DNA from: a bacterium
GTDB taxonomy: Bacteria; UBP7; UBA6624
DNA length: 64,000 nt
Assembly (NCBI GenBank): GCA_002716355.1
Contig: PBAU01000003.1
Location: 186,001-250,000, forward strand
Reading direction: 5' to 3'
Shown here: in pieces, positions 52,868 through 61,632 of the stretch
Layout: the number at the start of each line of letters is the position of its first letter
Numbering within the stretch: the first letter of the stretch is position 1
Program-made: the position numbers and the translations under genes
Notes under the pieces: generated by a model
What the model was told of the DNA's origin: nothing
The model's database searches: none
What the model saw: only the letters and a program-made list of their open reading frames with translations

Positions 52868-54747
52868 TTTTATCTCTTTTCTTAAGCCTGATCCTTAATC
52901 CGATCTCTATTGAAAATCAATTTATACAAATAAGAGTAAACCCGGGCCCATACGAGGAAGCCAGGTTTGGACTTGACACCACGCAAGGAAACCCAGAAGA
53001 ACCTAATGATGATGGAAAGAAATTAATATACGGAGCAAAAATGCCATGGTCTAGCTTTGCGATAATAAAAATAGATGAAAAAACATTCATTTTTGGTGGG
53101 CCTTCAAGAAGTGATAGAAAAAATTCTTTTGCGAACCTGCCAACCGGCAAAAAAATATCCGAACCCTATATTGAAGATGAAAAAATAATTTCAATTTGGG
53201 AATTTTCTGGAGTTGAGATTAGTCAAATTCTATCTTTTGAAAAAGGCTACTCCACAAACCTTAAAGATGCAATGGGTATTAGCTATATTGCAAAATCAAC
53301 TGACGAAAAAGAACATAGTGTTGGAATTACATTAATCCTTGACACTATGCTTGGAGAAAATGACGGAGCGCCACTAAGGGCAGAAGGAGCACAGGGGCTC
53401 ATTGAGTCAGAAATATGTTTTGAAAAGTCCGAATTACCAGAATTTTGGCAAGCTTGGGACACTGAAGATCAAGCAACAATCAAAGCTGAAGGCAGGCTAA
53501 AGATCAAAAATAAAGAAAACCCAAGAAAGCTAGTGTTAGCAAATTGGGGCAAGCTTGCAAAAACAAATTGGGATATAGAGTGTCAGCCAGGGGCAAGTTT
53601 TGTAAGAGATGGAGAATTTGAAGATGAAAAAGACACTGCTGTTGCTATAATTTGGGACTCAATCATCGTTAACAACAAAACGCAAGAATTTCATACTACA
53701 TATGGAATAGCAGATGCCCCAGCTCCTCCAGAATGCAAACCTCTATCTGCATACATAAGCGGCAAACCTTTTGAGATAGGAAGCAATGAAGAAAAATCTT
53801 TTTTTGGAAACTGGACAACTGATAAAGATTATCCTGTACAACCAAAAGAAGCAACTCTAAAAGTTTACTCTGATGATGGCTTAAAGGTGATAAATCCAGA
53901 AAAAGCAATAAATCTTCAAGAATACCCAAACGGATACCATTCATTCAAAATTTTCAACCCTGGAATAAATAAAAACAATGCTACCTATACTTTAAAAATA
54001 GAGTCGCCTGAAGGTTTTGAATGCACAACAACAAACAAAGTGAAAATATCAAAGCCTGCCAATTTAGAAATGAAGCTTATGCAAAAACCAACAATATCAT
54101 CAATTTCCGGCATACGACATGACCCTACAAAATTTTATGCAAGCTTAACTATTGAAAATTCTGGAGAAAGCAACTCTGAAAAAGGAAGTATAGAAATCCA
54201 AACAAGTCAAAAATTATCAATTTCATCAGATTTAAAAATTGATTTCGATAGCATTCCCCCAAAAGGGAAAAAAACTTTTTCATGGCTTGTCTCAATTGCT
54301 CCTGAGTCATCAGGATCAGCTTCATTAAATTGGATTTTGAACCATAAGAATGAAGAAAGAACATCTAAAAAAATTGAATTTGATATACCTTCTCTCAACC
54401 AACATATGAGAATAAAGTCAATACAAAGAAATTTTTCCAACTCTCTCGTAACGGCAGTGAAAATGAAGCCATTTTCAACTTTTTGGGGCCAATGGGAGCT
54501 TCCCGGAAAATGCTTATTTGCTGGAAATGGAGGTATAGAAAAACATGGATATACCGTTGAAACAAAATGCCATGAAAATATAGTTGAAGTTTTAATTTCA
54601 GGCAATGGAGATGAATTACCGCCTTTAGTTGGTCTTTTTAGAGTATTTCATTCTGGAAATCATGAAAAAAACTGGAATCGAATAAAAAATTGTATTAACA
54701 TTAATAAGACAAGTGAATGTCAAACATTAGAGGAGATATGGGAATGA
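52864..54747 (+). CDS. large secreted protein of unknown function in the ExbBD-TonB operon
   Basis: 627 aa. A signal peptide (ILSLFLSLILNPISI) is followed by a beta-rich protein with no cytoplasmic enzyme motif. The first half (about 20-300) contains GKKLIYGAKMPWSSFAIIKI and KEHSVGITLILDTMLGENDG and may be one domain. Residues about 330-520 look like two Ig/CARDB-type modules (FYASLTIENSGESNSEKGSI, PPKGKKTFSWLVSIAPESSG). Few cysteines are present, near the C-terminus. ATGA overlap with the LysM-TonB gene suggests the same envelope function. No family is recognised. Confidence 0.65.
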   Translation: MILSLFLSLILNPISIENQFIQIRVNPGPYEEARFGLDTTQGNPEEPNDDGKKLIYGAKMPWSSFAIIKIDEKTFIFGGPSRSDRKNSFANLPTGKKISEPYIEDEKIISIWEFSGVEISQILSFEKGYSTNLKDAMGISYIAKSTDEKEHSVGITLILDTMLGENDGAPLRAEGAQGLIESEICFEKSELPEFWQAWDTEDQATIKAEGRLKIKNKENPRKLVLANWGKLAKTNWDIECQPGASFVRDGEFEDEKDTAVAIIWDSIIVNNKTQEFHTTYGIADAPAPPECKPLSAYISGKPFEIGSNEEKSFFGNWTTDKDYPVQPKEATLKVYSDDGLKVINPEKAINLQEYPNGYHSFKIFNPGINKNNATYTLKIESPEGFECTTTNKVKISKPANLEMKLMQKPTISSISGIRHDPTKFYASLTIENSGESNSEKGSIEIQTSQKLSISSDLKIDFDSIPPKGKKTFSWLVSIAPESSGSASLNWILNHKNEERTSKKIEFDIPSLNQHMRIKSIQRNFSNSLVTAVKMKPFSTFWGQWELPGKCLFAGNGGIEKHGYTVETKCHENIVEVLISGNGDELPPLVGLFRVFHSGNHEKNWNRIKNCININKTSECQTLEEIWE

Positions 54748-55382
54748 AAAAAATAACCTTGCTATTGATATTATCAATAATGAACATTGCAAACCTAAAA
54801 GGACTAGATGTAAGAGATCTATCTGAAGATCACCCTGCATACAACACCGTAATATACCTTATCGAAGAAGGTTTTTTAAGCACTTTTGACGGTGATGAAT
54901 TCAGAGGTGAGGAGTCTATAACTAGACTTGAGGTAGCAATGTTAGTTGACAAAATACTCAAACATGTTTCTTCCGGTGAGAAAAATCCAACAGCCCAAGA
55001 AGCTGATGCTATACGTTTATTGGCAGAAGAATTCAAAACAAACATCATAAGAATTGATGACAAGCTTTACGCTTTTGAGCAAAGAATCAAACTTCTGGAA
55101 AACGAGCAGTCTAAAGTTGTTGATGATTTTCTAGCAATCAAAATTGAAGTTGATGAAAAGCTAGCTAAATTCGAAAGTGACTTGGAATCATTACGACAAG
55201 GGTTAGAGAATCGATCCATACAGGAAGAAACAAAATTAATGCTTGATGAAATGAGCCTTAGATTAGCTGACCTTGAAACAAGAATGTCAGATTACGATAA
55301 AAAAAATGCAGATGGGTCAACAGCGCTTGAATCAAAATATGTATTTTGGCTTTTTGGACTGCTTGCTTTGGCATCCAGCTAA
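54744..55382 (+). CDS. SLH-domain-like coiled-coil protein with C-terminal hydrophobic tail
   Basis: 212 aa from ATG at 54744, with GAGGAG about ten bases upstream and ATGA overlap. A signal peptide (KKITLLLILSIMNIANLKG) leads to one SLH-like module: DVRDLSEDHPAYNTVIYLIE, EGFLSTFDGDEFRGEESITR and LEVAMLVDKIL. A long helix with heptad pattern follows (about 95-190), and the end is VFWLFGLLALASS. This resembles the periplasm-spanning, peptidoglycan- or cell-wall-polymer-binding SLH tethers, although the C-terminal element here is a helix, not a barrel. With LysM-TonB next door it may link the cell layers. Confidence 0.65.
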   Translation: MKKITLLLILSIMNIANLKGLDVRDLSEDHPAYNTVIYLIEEGFLSTFDGDEFRGEESITRLEVAMLVDKILKHVSSGEKNPTAQEADAIRLLAEEFKTNIIRIDDKLYAFEQRIKLLENEQSKVVDDFLAIKIEVDEKLAKFESDLESLRQGLENRSIQEETKLMLDEMSLRLADLETRMSDYDKKNADGSTALESKYVFWLFGLLALASS

Positions 55383-55388
55383 ACAAAT

Positions 55389-56285
55389 TTGAAAGTCCTG
55401 GTTACTGGTGGTGCTGGATTCATTGGGCACACAATATCTAAAAAATATATTGAAAAAGGTTACGACGTAACAATACTAGACAATCTTTCAACAGGGAAAA
55501 AAGAAAATATACCAGATGGTGCTAATTTTATATTTGGTGATATATGTGATTCAGAAATTATAAAAAAATTAGGATCATTTGACCTTTTAAGCCATCATGC
55601 AGCTCAAACAAGTGTAACTTTCTCTGTTAAAAATCCTTTAATTGATGCAAGGAACAATGTGTTTGGAACAATATCTTTACTTGAAAGCATGAAAGGGAAA
55701 GTGAATCAAATCATATTTGCAAGCACAGGTGGAGCGATATACGGCAATATAAAAAAAATAGCAACAGAAAAACATGCAAAAAATCCAAAATCACCATATG
55801 CGTTAAACAAAATGACTGGAGAAAAAATAGTTACCATGTGGGCCAAGCAAAACAAAACAAAAGCAACAATACTTAGATATTCAAATGTTTATGGTCCAGG
55901 TCAAGACCCTCATGGTGAATCTGGAGTTATAGCAATATGGATGAAAAACATACTTGAAAAAAAACCATGCATCATATATGGAGATGGCAACTCAGTAAGA
56001 GATTATATATATGTAGAAGATGTTGCAAATGCAAATCTTTTATCAATCAATAAAGAAGGAATTTTCAATATTGGCACAGGTGTTGGAACGTCTACAAATG
56101 AACTATTTCAAATATTGAAACCTCAAGAAAAAGCAACTTATCAAAAAGCAAGAGATGGAGAAATAGAAAGAAGTGTTTTAGATTCATCAAAAGCAAAAAA
56201 AAGTTTTTTTTGGGAGTCTAAAACTAGAATACAAGATGGAATACGTTTAACATTTTCAAAAGAAAAAAGGAGAAAGAATAAATAA
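55389..56285 (+). CDS. NAD-dependent nucleotide-sugar epimerase (UDP-glucose 4-epimerase-like)
   Basis: 298 aa, TTG start. KVLVTGGAGFIGHTISKKYI is the NAD loop, followed by TILDNLSTGKKENIPDGANF, the GalE-like acidic strand, and DLLSHHAAQTSVTFSVKNPL, FASTGGAIYGN and SPYALNKMTGEKI (Y-x3-K). DYIYVEDVANANLLSI is also typical. It is the second epimerase in the window and is not closely similar to the one at 39641. Its product sugar is unknown. Confidence 0.88.
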   Translation: MKVLVTGGAGFIGHTISKKYIEKGYDVTILDNLSTGKKENIPDGANFIFGDICDSEIIKKLGSFDLLSHHAAQTSVTFSVKNPLIDARNNVFGTISLLESMKGKVNQIIFASTGGAIYGNIKKIATEKHAKNPKSPYALNKMTGEKIVTMWAKQNKTKATILRYSNVYGPGQDPHGESGVIAIWMKNILEKKPCIIYGDGNSVRDYIYVEDVANANLLSINKEGIFNIGTGVGTSTNELFQILKPQEKATYQKARDGEIERSVLDSSKAKKSFFWESKTRIQDGIRLTFSKEKRRKNK

Positions 56286-57235
56286 TGAGTAAAAAAGTTG
56301 GTTTTGTTGGGGCAGGTTTTGTAGGAGCAGAAGCTGCAAGGCAAGTAATGTCTGAAGGTATTGCGAATGTAGCACTTGTTGATATAGCTGGAGATATGGC
56401 AAAAGGAAAAGCTTTAGATTTAACAGAAGCTGCTCCAATACTCAAAACAGCTAAAAACGCAATCGGCGGTAGTGACTATAAGCTACTACAGGGTTCAGAT
56501 GTAATTGTAGTAACGGCAGGGATTCCAAGAAAGCCTGGAATGAGCAGAGATGATCTTCTTAAAACCAACATACTCATAACAAAAGAAGTATGTAATGGCA
56601 TTAAAAAATATGCTCCAGGAAGCATTGTGATAATGGTTACAAACCCATTAGATGCAATAGTTTATGTTGCACAAAAATTTTTAGAAGGAACATGTAAAGT
56701 TATTGGCATGGCTGGAGCTTTAGATAGTGCAAGATTTAGAACATTTCTTTCAATGGAAACAGGAGTTTCTTCAGACGATATACAAGCAATGGTCCTTGGG
56801 AGCCATGGTGATGCAATGGTTCCACTTGTTAGCTCAGCATCAATATCGGGAATACCAGCTAAAGAACTTATAAACGATAAACGTCTAGATGAAATTGTTG
56901 AAAGAACCCAAAAAGGTGGAGGAGAGATTGTTGCACTCTTAAAAACAGGTAGTGCGTACTATGCTCCTGGCATATCTGTTGCAAGTATGGTGAAAGCGAT
57001 CATATTAGATGAAAATAAGATAATTCCAACATGCACACAACTCAATGGCGAATATGGAGAGTCTGGCATATTCATGGGAGTCCCTGCAATTCTTGGTTCG
57101 AATGGGGTCAAAAAAATAATAGAAGTTTCTCTTTCGGAAAAAGAAAAAAACCTTTGGGGCAACAGTCTAGATCACGTTAAAGAACTCATGAATGTTTCTG
57201 ATTCGATAATCAAAAATGAAAAAATACAATTTTGA
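56285..57235 (+). CDS. mdh: malate dehydrogenase
   Basis: 316 aa. NAD loop VGFVGAGFVGAEAARQVMSE; substrate loop TAGIPRKPGMSRDDLLKTN, where Arg (not Gln) marks malate rather than lactate specificity; VTNPLDAIVYVAQKF; and catalytic VLGSHGDAMVPL. It is an LDH-like tetrameric MDH, an enzyme of the TCA cycle. AGGAG lies upstream of the ATG, inside the end of the epimerase gene. Confidence 0.95.
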   Translation: MSKKVGFVGAGFVGAEAARQVMSEGIANVALVDIAGDMAKGKALDLTEAAPILKTAKNAIGGSDYKLLQGSDVIVVTAGIPRKPGMSRDDLLKTNILITKEVCNGIKKYAPGSIVIMVTNPLDAIVYVAQKFLEGTCKVIGMAGALDSARFRTFLSMETGVSSDDIQAMVLGSHGDAMVPLVSSASISGIPAKELINDKRLDEIVERTQKGGGEIVALLKTGSAYYAPGISVASMVKAIILDENKIIPTCTQLNGEYGESGIFMGVPAILGSNGVKKIIEVSLSEKEKNLWGNSLDHVKELMNVSDSIIKNEKIQF

Positions 57236-58040
57236 CAACCTTTCATTAACACATTTTTCATCTGGAACAATTTCTTTAGATGGCGGTGCAATGTTTGGAG
57301 TTGTTCCAAAGAACCTATGGAGCAAAGTCTATCCATGCGATGAACAAAACAGAATAAAACTCGGCATGAATCTTCTATTGATACAAGATGACAGTCAGAA
57401 CACTTTGATAGATACTGGTTGCTTGGGGATAAATAACACCAAACTGAAAAATATATACAACATAAAAAATAAAAATCCATTTGAAAAACTAGGTATATCT
57501 GAAGATGAGATCGACCACGTTGTATTAACGCATCTTCACTTCGATCATGCTGGCGGAGCAACAATGTTTAATGGTAAAAAATGGATTCCAAGATTCAAAA
57601 ACGCTACCTACTGGATAGACAAAACCGAATGGCAAAGAGCAAGCAATCCAAATGAAAGAGAAAAGGCTTCATACTACCCTGAAACCTTTTTACCACTTTT
57701 GGAAGAAGGGAAGGTTCAATTAATTTCTGGAAATAAAGAAATTATTAAAAATATATTTTTCATAAATGCTCCAGGCCACACTCCTGGCCACAGGATAATA
57801 AAAATCAAAAATGGACAAAAAGAAATGTATTATCTTGCCGATCTTGTGCCGACCGCAAAACATTTGCCAATTCCATGGATAATGTCCTATGATTTAGAAC
57901 CATTAAAAACGCTTGAAACAAGAAAAAAAATTTATCCTGAATTCATTAATAAAAATGTAAGATTATTTTTCGAACATGATGAAGAACCAACTTCAGGATT
58001 TGCAAAAGAAGAAAATAAAAAAATAACATTTTATAAATAA
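57216..58040 (+). CDS. metallo-beta-lactamase-fold hydrolase
   Basis: 274 aa. The dinuclear zinc motif is VVLTHLHFDHAGGATMF (H-x-H-x-D-H), with the third His in NAPGHTPGHRIIKI, the bridging Asp in MYYLADLVPTAKHLP and a terminal His in LFFEHDEEP. The N-terminus is ISLDGGAMFGVVPKNLWSKV. The family includes quorum-quenching lactonases and N-acyl hydrolases; the 'DGGAMFG' start fits the AttM/AiiA-like lactonase-fold group, but the substrate is not predictable. It begins 20 bases inside mdh. Confidence 0.85.
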   Translation: MKKYNFDNLSLTHFSSGTISLDGGAMFGVVPKNLWSKVYPCDEQNRIKLGMNLLLIQDDSQNTLIDTGCLGINNTKLKNIYNIKNKNPFEKLGISEDEIDHVVLTHLHFDHAGGATMFNGKKWIPRFKNATYWIDKTEWQRASNPNEREKASYYPETFLPLLEEGKVQLISGNKEIIKNIFFINAPGHTPGHRIIKIKNGQKEMYYLADLVPTAKHLPIPWIMSYDLEPLKTLETRKKIYPEFINKNVRLFFEHDEEPTSGFAKEENKKITFYK

Positions 58041-58190
58041 TTTTTTTATCGAAAATATATATTTTTTTATAATTTTTTATCAAAATATTTTTTATTTTTA
58101 AATTTATTTATCTTTATAGGTCTAAAAATTCATATTTTTTATTTTTTATGAAATGATAACCGTATATTTATTTAAGGGGTTATATAAATT
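58041..58190 (+). promoter_or_regulatory. AT-rich leader upstream of glnN
   Basis: 150 bases, almost wholly A and T, with runs of six or seven T and the palindrome AAATATATATTT. No ORF is seen. A possible -10, TATATT, follows ACCG near 58160, and AAGGGG stands about 12 bases before the glnN ATG as a Shine-Dalgarno. No sigma-54 type GG-N10-GC element was recognised. The T-runs may end transcription from the upstream operon. Confidence 0.4.
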
Positions 58191-60284
58191 ATGGACTATT
58201 CAACTAATTTTGGAAGCTTAACATTCAATAAAAAAGCAATGAAAAACTATATGCAAAAAAATACTTATAAAAAAATGTTAAAAATATTAGAGGGTGAAAA
58301 TGCAATGGATTCAAAAACTGCTAACGAAGTCGCTGAAGCAATGAAAACATGGGCTATCGAAAATGAATGCACTCATTACTGCCATTGGTTTCAACCTCTA
58401 ACAGGAAGCACTGCTGAAAAACATGATTCTTTTTACGATCCTGACAATAATGAAAATTTAATTACAAACTTCTCAGGAAAACTTCTTGTTAGAGGTGAAC
58501 CGGATGCAAGCTCATTTCCTTCAGGAGGAATCAGAGACACTTATGAGGCAAGAGGATACACAGCTTGGGATACTTCAAGCCCTGCTTTTATAAACAGAAA
58601 TGAAACAGGGGCAACCTTATGCATACCCACAGCTTTTGTCTCTTGGACAGGTGAAGCCTTGGATAAAAAAACACCTTTATTGAGATCAATAAATGCTGTA
58701 AATATTCAAGCGATGCGAATGCTTAAAATATTTGGAAATGACAAAGGGGTTAAAAAAACCATAACAACACTAGGATGCGAACAAGAGTTTTTTCTAATTG
58801 ATGAATCTTTTGTTGAAGAAAGAGAAGATTTGCTTCTATGTGGAACCACTTTAATTGGTAAAGAAGCTCCAAAAGGTCATCAATTAGATGATCATTATTT
58901 CGGAACAATGAAAGAAAGGGTTTTGGCTTATTACCATGACGTTGAATATCAATTACTAGACCTCGGTGTTCCTTTCAAAACAAGACATAATGAGGTTGCC
59001 CCAGCCCAATTTGAACTGGCTCCTACATTCGAAAATGCAAATGTTGCAACAGACCATCAAATGATAACCATGCATGTTTTAAAGAAAACTGCAAAAGACC
59101 ATGGCTTTTGCTGCCTTCTTCATGAAAAACCATTTGCAAGAATTAACGGATCTGGAAAACATAACAACTGGTCAATATCTACAGATACTGGATTGAACCT
59201 TCTTGACCCAACGGAAAAAACACATGAAAACATTCAGTTTTTAACATTCCTTTGTTCCATAATTCAAGCTGTTGACAAACATGCTGATCTTCTCAGAGCA
59301 TCAATCGCTTCAGCTGGCAATGACCTTAGGCTTGGCGGAAATGAAGCTCCACCTGCAATAATATCAATATTTCTAGGAGAAATGCTTACAGACATACTAG
59401 AACAAATAGAAAAAGGCAAAGTAAGCTCAACGAAAAAAGGTGGCATCATGAATCTTGGCTCAACAACTATTGCAGAAATATCTAGACATAGTGGTGATAG
59501 AAATAGAACAAGCCCATTTGCATTTACTGGCAATAAATTTGAATTCCGAGCACCCGGTTCAGCTTGCTCAATAGCATGGCCAAATACAGTTCTAAATACA
59601 ATAATCGCAGAATCAATAGATGAAATTGCTACAAAAATTGAACTAGAAATGAAATCTTTAAATTTAGAAAAAGCTGTTTACAAAGTCTTAAAAGAAGTCA
59701 TTACAAAACATAAGAAAGTATGCTTTGATGGTGATGGATACAGTCAAAATTGGGAAAAAGAAGCAATAGGTAGAGGTTTGCCAAACCTAAAGACTTGCGC
59801 TGACGCACTACCTTGTTTAAAGTCAAAAAAAGCATTAGATGTTTTTGAAAAATATGATGTGTTAACAAATGTTGAACTTAAAGCAAGAGTAGAAATTCTT
59901 GAAGAACAGTATGTTACAAACAAAGAAATAGAAGCAAGGACTCTGATTTCAATGATGAGTACTCAAATCATTCCTGCTGCTGAAGTATACCAATTTGAAC
60001 TTGCAAAGAACCTCAACACTGTATCATCAGCACTGGCCTCGAAAAATAAAACTAAAATCCAGCAAGCAAAATTAAACAACCTAACAAACATCATTGAGGA
60101 ATCCTTGGATCTTGTTCAAAGGTTGATACAGCAAGAAAAAAAACACCTCTCCCCTTCTGATATAAAAAATTCCATAATACCTTTAATGGATAAAATCAGA
60201 AGTTGTAGTGATGAGTTAGAAGGAATTATTCCAGATGACCTATGGCCTATTCCAAAATACTCAGAAATACTATTCTTGTTTTAA
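58191..60284 (+). CDS. glnN: type III glutamine synthetase
   Basis: 697 aa, the length of GSIII enzymes. Conserved stretches include THYCHWFQPLTGSTAEKHDS, GEPDASSFPSGGIRDTYEAR, GYTAWDTSSPAF, GCEQEFFLID (metal Glu), FKTRHNEVAPAQFELAP and LHEKPFARINGSGKHNNWSI (catalytic core), then FRAPGSACSIAWPNTVLN. It condenses ammonia with glutamate. GSIII occurs in Bacteroidota, cyanobacteria, spirochaetes and others. It stands alone, with its own leader, between the MBL gene and the convergent rsmH. Confidence 0.96.
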   Translation: MDYSTNFGSLTFNKKAMKNYMQKNTYKKMLKILEGENAMDSKTANEVAEAMKTWAIENECTHYCHWFQPLTGSTAEKHDSFYDPDNNENLITNFSGKLLVRGEPDASSFPSGGIRDTYEARGYTAWDTSSPAFINRNETGATLCIPTAFVSWTGEALDKKTPLLRSINAVNIQAMRMLKIFGNDKGVKKTITTLGCEQEFFLIDESFVEEREDLLLCGTTLIGKEAPKGHQLDDHYFGTMKERVLAYYHDVEYQLLDLGVPFKTRHNEVAPAQFELAPTFENANVATDHQMITMHVLKKTAKDHGFCCLLHEKPFARINGSGKHNNWSISTDTGLNLLDPTEKTHENIQFLTFLCSIIQAVDKHADLLRASIASAGNDLRLGGNEAPPAIISIFLGEMLTDILEQIEKGKVSSTKKGGIMNLGSTTIAEISRHSGDRNRTSPFAFTGNKFEFRAPGSACSIAWPNTVLNTIIAESIDEIATKIELEMKSLNLEKAVYKVLKEVITKHKKVCFDGDGYSQNWEKEAIGRGLPNLKTCADALPCLKSKKALDVFEKYDVLTNVELKARVEILEEQYVTNKEIEARTLISMMSTQIIPAAEVYQFELAKNLNTVSSALASKNKTKIQQAKLNNLTNIIEESLDLVQRLIQQEKKHLSPSDIKNSIIPLMDKIRSCSDELEGIIPDDLWPIPKYSEILFLF

Positions 60285-60302
60285 TTTACACAGGCAGCAA
60301 AA

Positions 60303-61229
60303 TCAAATTTTGTTGAATTTAAAAACTCGCAACTTTGCAGATCTGACTTGAGGCATTCTCGCTAACTCTGACTCATTAGGTTGAATCGGTTTCTTTGTAA
60401 CAATCTCTCCAAAACCCATTCTTTCCATTTTTTTATAAAAAGTCTTCACCTGTCTGTCTTCAGCACTATGCCACGTTAAAAAAACACCAATGCCACCCGC
60501 CCTGATTATTTCTAAAATTGAATTAAGCAATAGATCAAGCTCTTGTGATTCCCTGTTAACTTCTCTCCTTAAAGCCATGAAAATCTTTGTAGAAGGATGG
60601 ATTCTTTTAACGCCATTCTCAAAAAGAACTTCTGAAAGATGTTTACATGGCATTGAAGAAATATGCCTGTTTCTTACAATCTCATTTGTAATTTTTTTAT
60701 AACCCTTAATGCCACTTTCTTTGAAAATCTTATTTAATTGAGCTTCAGAGTATGAATTTAGTATTTCAGATGCTGTTAGAGTATTTTCACTTTTGTCAAA
60801 CCTCATATCAGCTTCTTCAACTCCATGAAATGACATATCTTCTCTATAAAGCTGGTCTAATCTAGCTCCAAGGTCAGCAAAAACAATATCACATTTCTTC
60901 CAACCTATTTTTTTCATAATTTTTTTTATCTGACTGTGTCTTGATTGAAAACATTGAAATTCAAACTTATTTAAACTGTCTTGTGGCGAATCTATATTTT
61001 TGAAAATTTTATTAAGTCTTTTTTGGGCTCTTTCAATTGACTCTTTATCCATGTCTAAACCAAGAACAGAACATCCACATTTCAAAAAAACTTCAGAATG
61101 CCCTCCATCCCCCAAAGTAGCATCAACAACCCTCAATGAACGTTCATTCAAGTAACCAGAATCACAAATCAAAGAATCAACAAACTGTTTAATTTCCACA
61201 GTCATTGCAGAAGGATGATAGCTAATCAT
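60303..61229 (-). CDS. rsmH: 16S rRNA (cytosine1402-N4)-methyltransferase
   Basis: 308 aa from ATG at 61229, which overlaps the stop of the PPC-domain gene; the frame is open ten codons further. YHPSAMTVEIKQFVDSL fits the N-terminus (H-x-P-V-x-x-x-E). SAM motif VVDATLGDGGHSEVFLKCG, LGLDMDKESIERAQ, IVFADLGARLDQLY (usual D-L-G-x-S-S) and GGIGVFLTWHSAEDRQVKTF (S-F/W-H-S-x-E-D-R) are present. In most bacteria rsmH follows mraZ; here it is convergent to glnN and divergent from mraZ. Confidence 0.95.
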   Translation of the reverse strand: MISYHPSAMTVEIKQFVDSLICDSGYLNERSLRVVDATLGDGGHSEVFLKCGCSVLGLDMDKESIERAQKRLNKIFKNIDSPQDSLNKFEFQCFQSRHSQIKKIMKKIGWKKCDIVFADLGARLDQLYREDMSFHGVEEADMRFDKSENTLTASEILNSYSEAQLNKIFKESGIKGYKKITNEIVRNRHISSMPCKHLSEVLFENGVKRIHPSTKIFMALRREVNRESQELDLLLNSILEIIRAGGIGVFLTWHSAEDRQVKTFYKKMERMGFGEIVTKKPIQPNESELARMPQVRSAKLRVFKFNKI

Positions 61230-61632
61230 GCCAAAGCCACAACCCTCTTTCTTGATCAAAAAATCTAACCTTCTGATTTGAAGACTTCATAACCATGAAT
61301 TCACAAACAAACACCTCGCAGCCTTTCAGGACATGCCCTCCGTAAGTTTGACCTTTTTTATCAGATAAACTTATATGAAAATGTGGAAAAATAGCATCTT
61401 CAGTATTTGAATCAGATTTTAATGATATGTTCCCCGACAAAGAAACGATTTCTAAATCCTCCTCTATAAAAATTTCTTCATATCTCTCTTTTTTTTGGTT
61501 ATACCAAGCTATATTTGCCTGTTTCAAAGCACCTATACCTAAGATCCAACATGATTTAATTTTTTTATTTTTTGCAAAATCAAGAAGAGATTCAAGAAGG
61601 TCACATCCATTTTTCAAAGAATACATTTTCAT
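61222..61632 (-). CDS. PPC/DUF296-domain protein
   Basis: 136 aa. The fold signature is LKNGCDLLESLLDFAKNKKI, then ILGIGALKQANIAWYN, EIVSLSGNISLKSDS (E-I/V-x-S-L-S-G), PHFHISLSDKKGQTYGGHVL and CEVFVCEFMV. This matches the single-domain 'plants and prokaryotes conserved' (PPC/DUF296) family. Prokaryotic members form trimers with a conserved His/zinc-like site; their role is unknown. It starts one base over the lpxK stop and ends over the rsmH start. Confidence 0.8.
   Translation of the reverse strand: MKMYSLKNGCDLLESLLDFAKNKKIKSCWILGIGALKQANIAWYNQKKERYEEIFIEEDLEIVSLSGNISLKSDSNTEDAIFPHFHISLSDKKGQTYGGHVLKGCEVFVCEFMVMKSSNQKVRFFDQERGLWLWHD

Noticed and set aside
57172-57564. 130-codon minus-strand frame
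   Set aside because: Antisense to the end of mdh and the start of the MBL-fold gene; its sequence is rich in Cys, Phe and Leu in the way chance antisense frames are.
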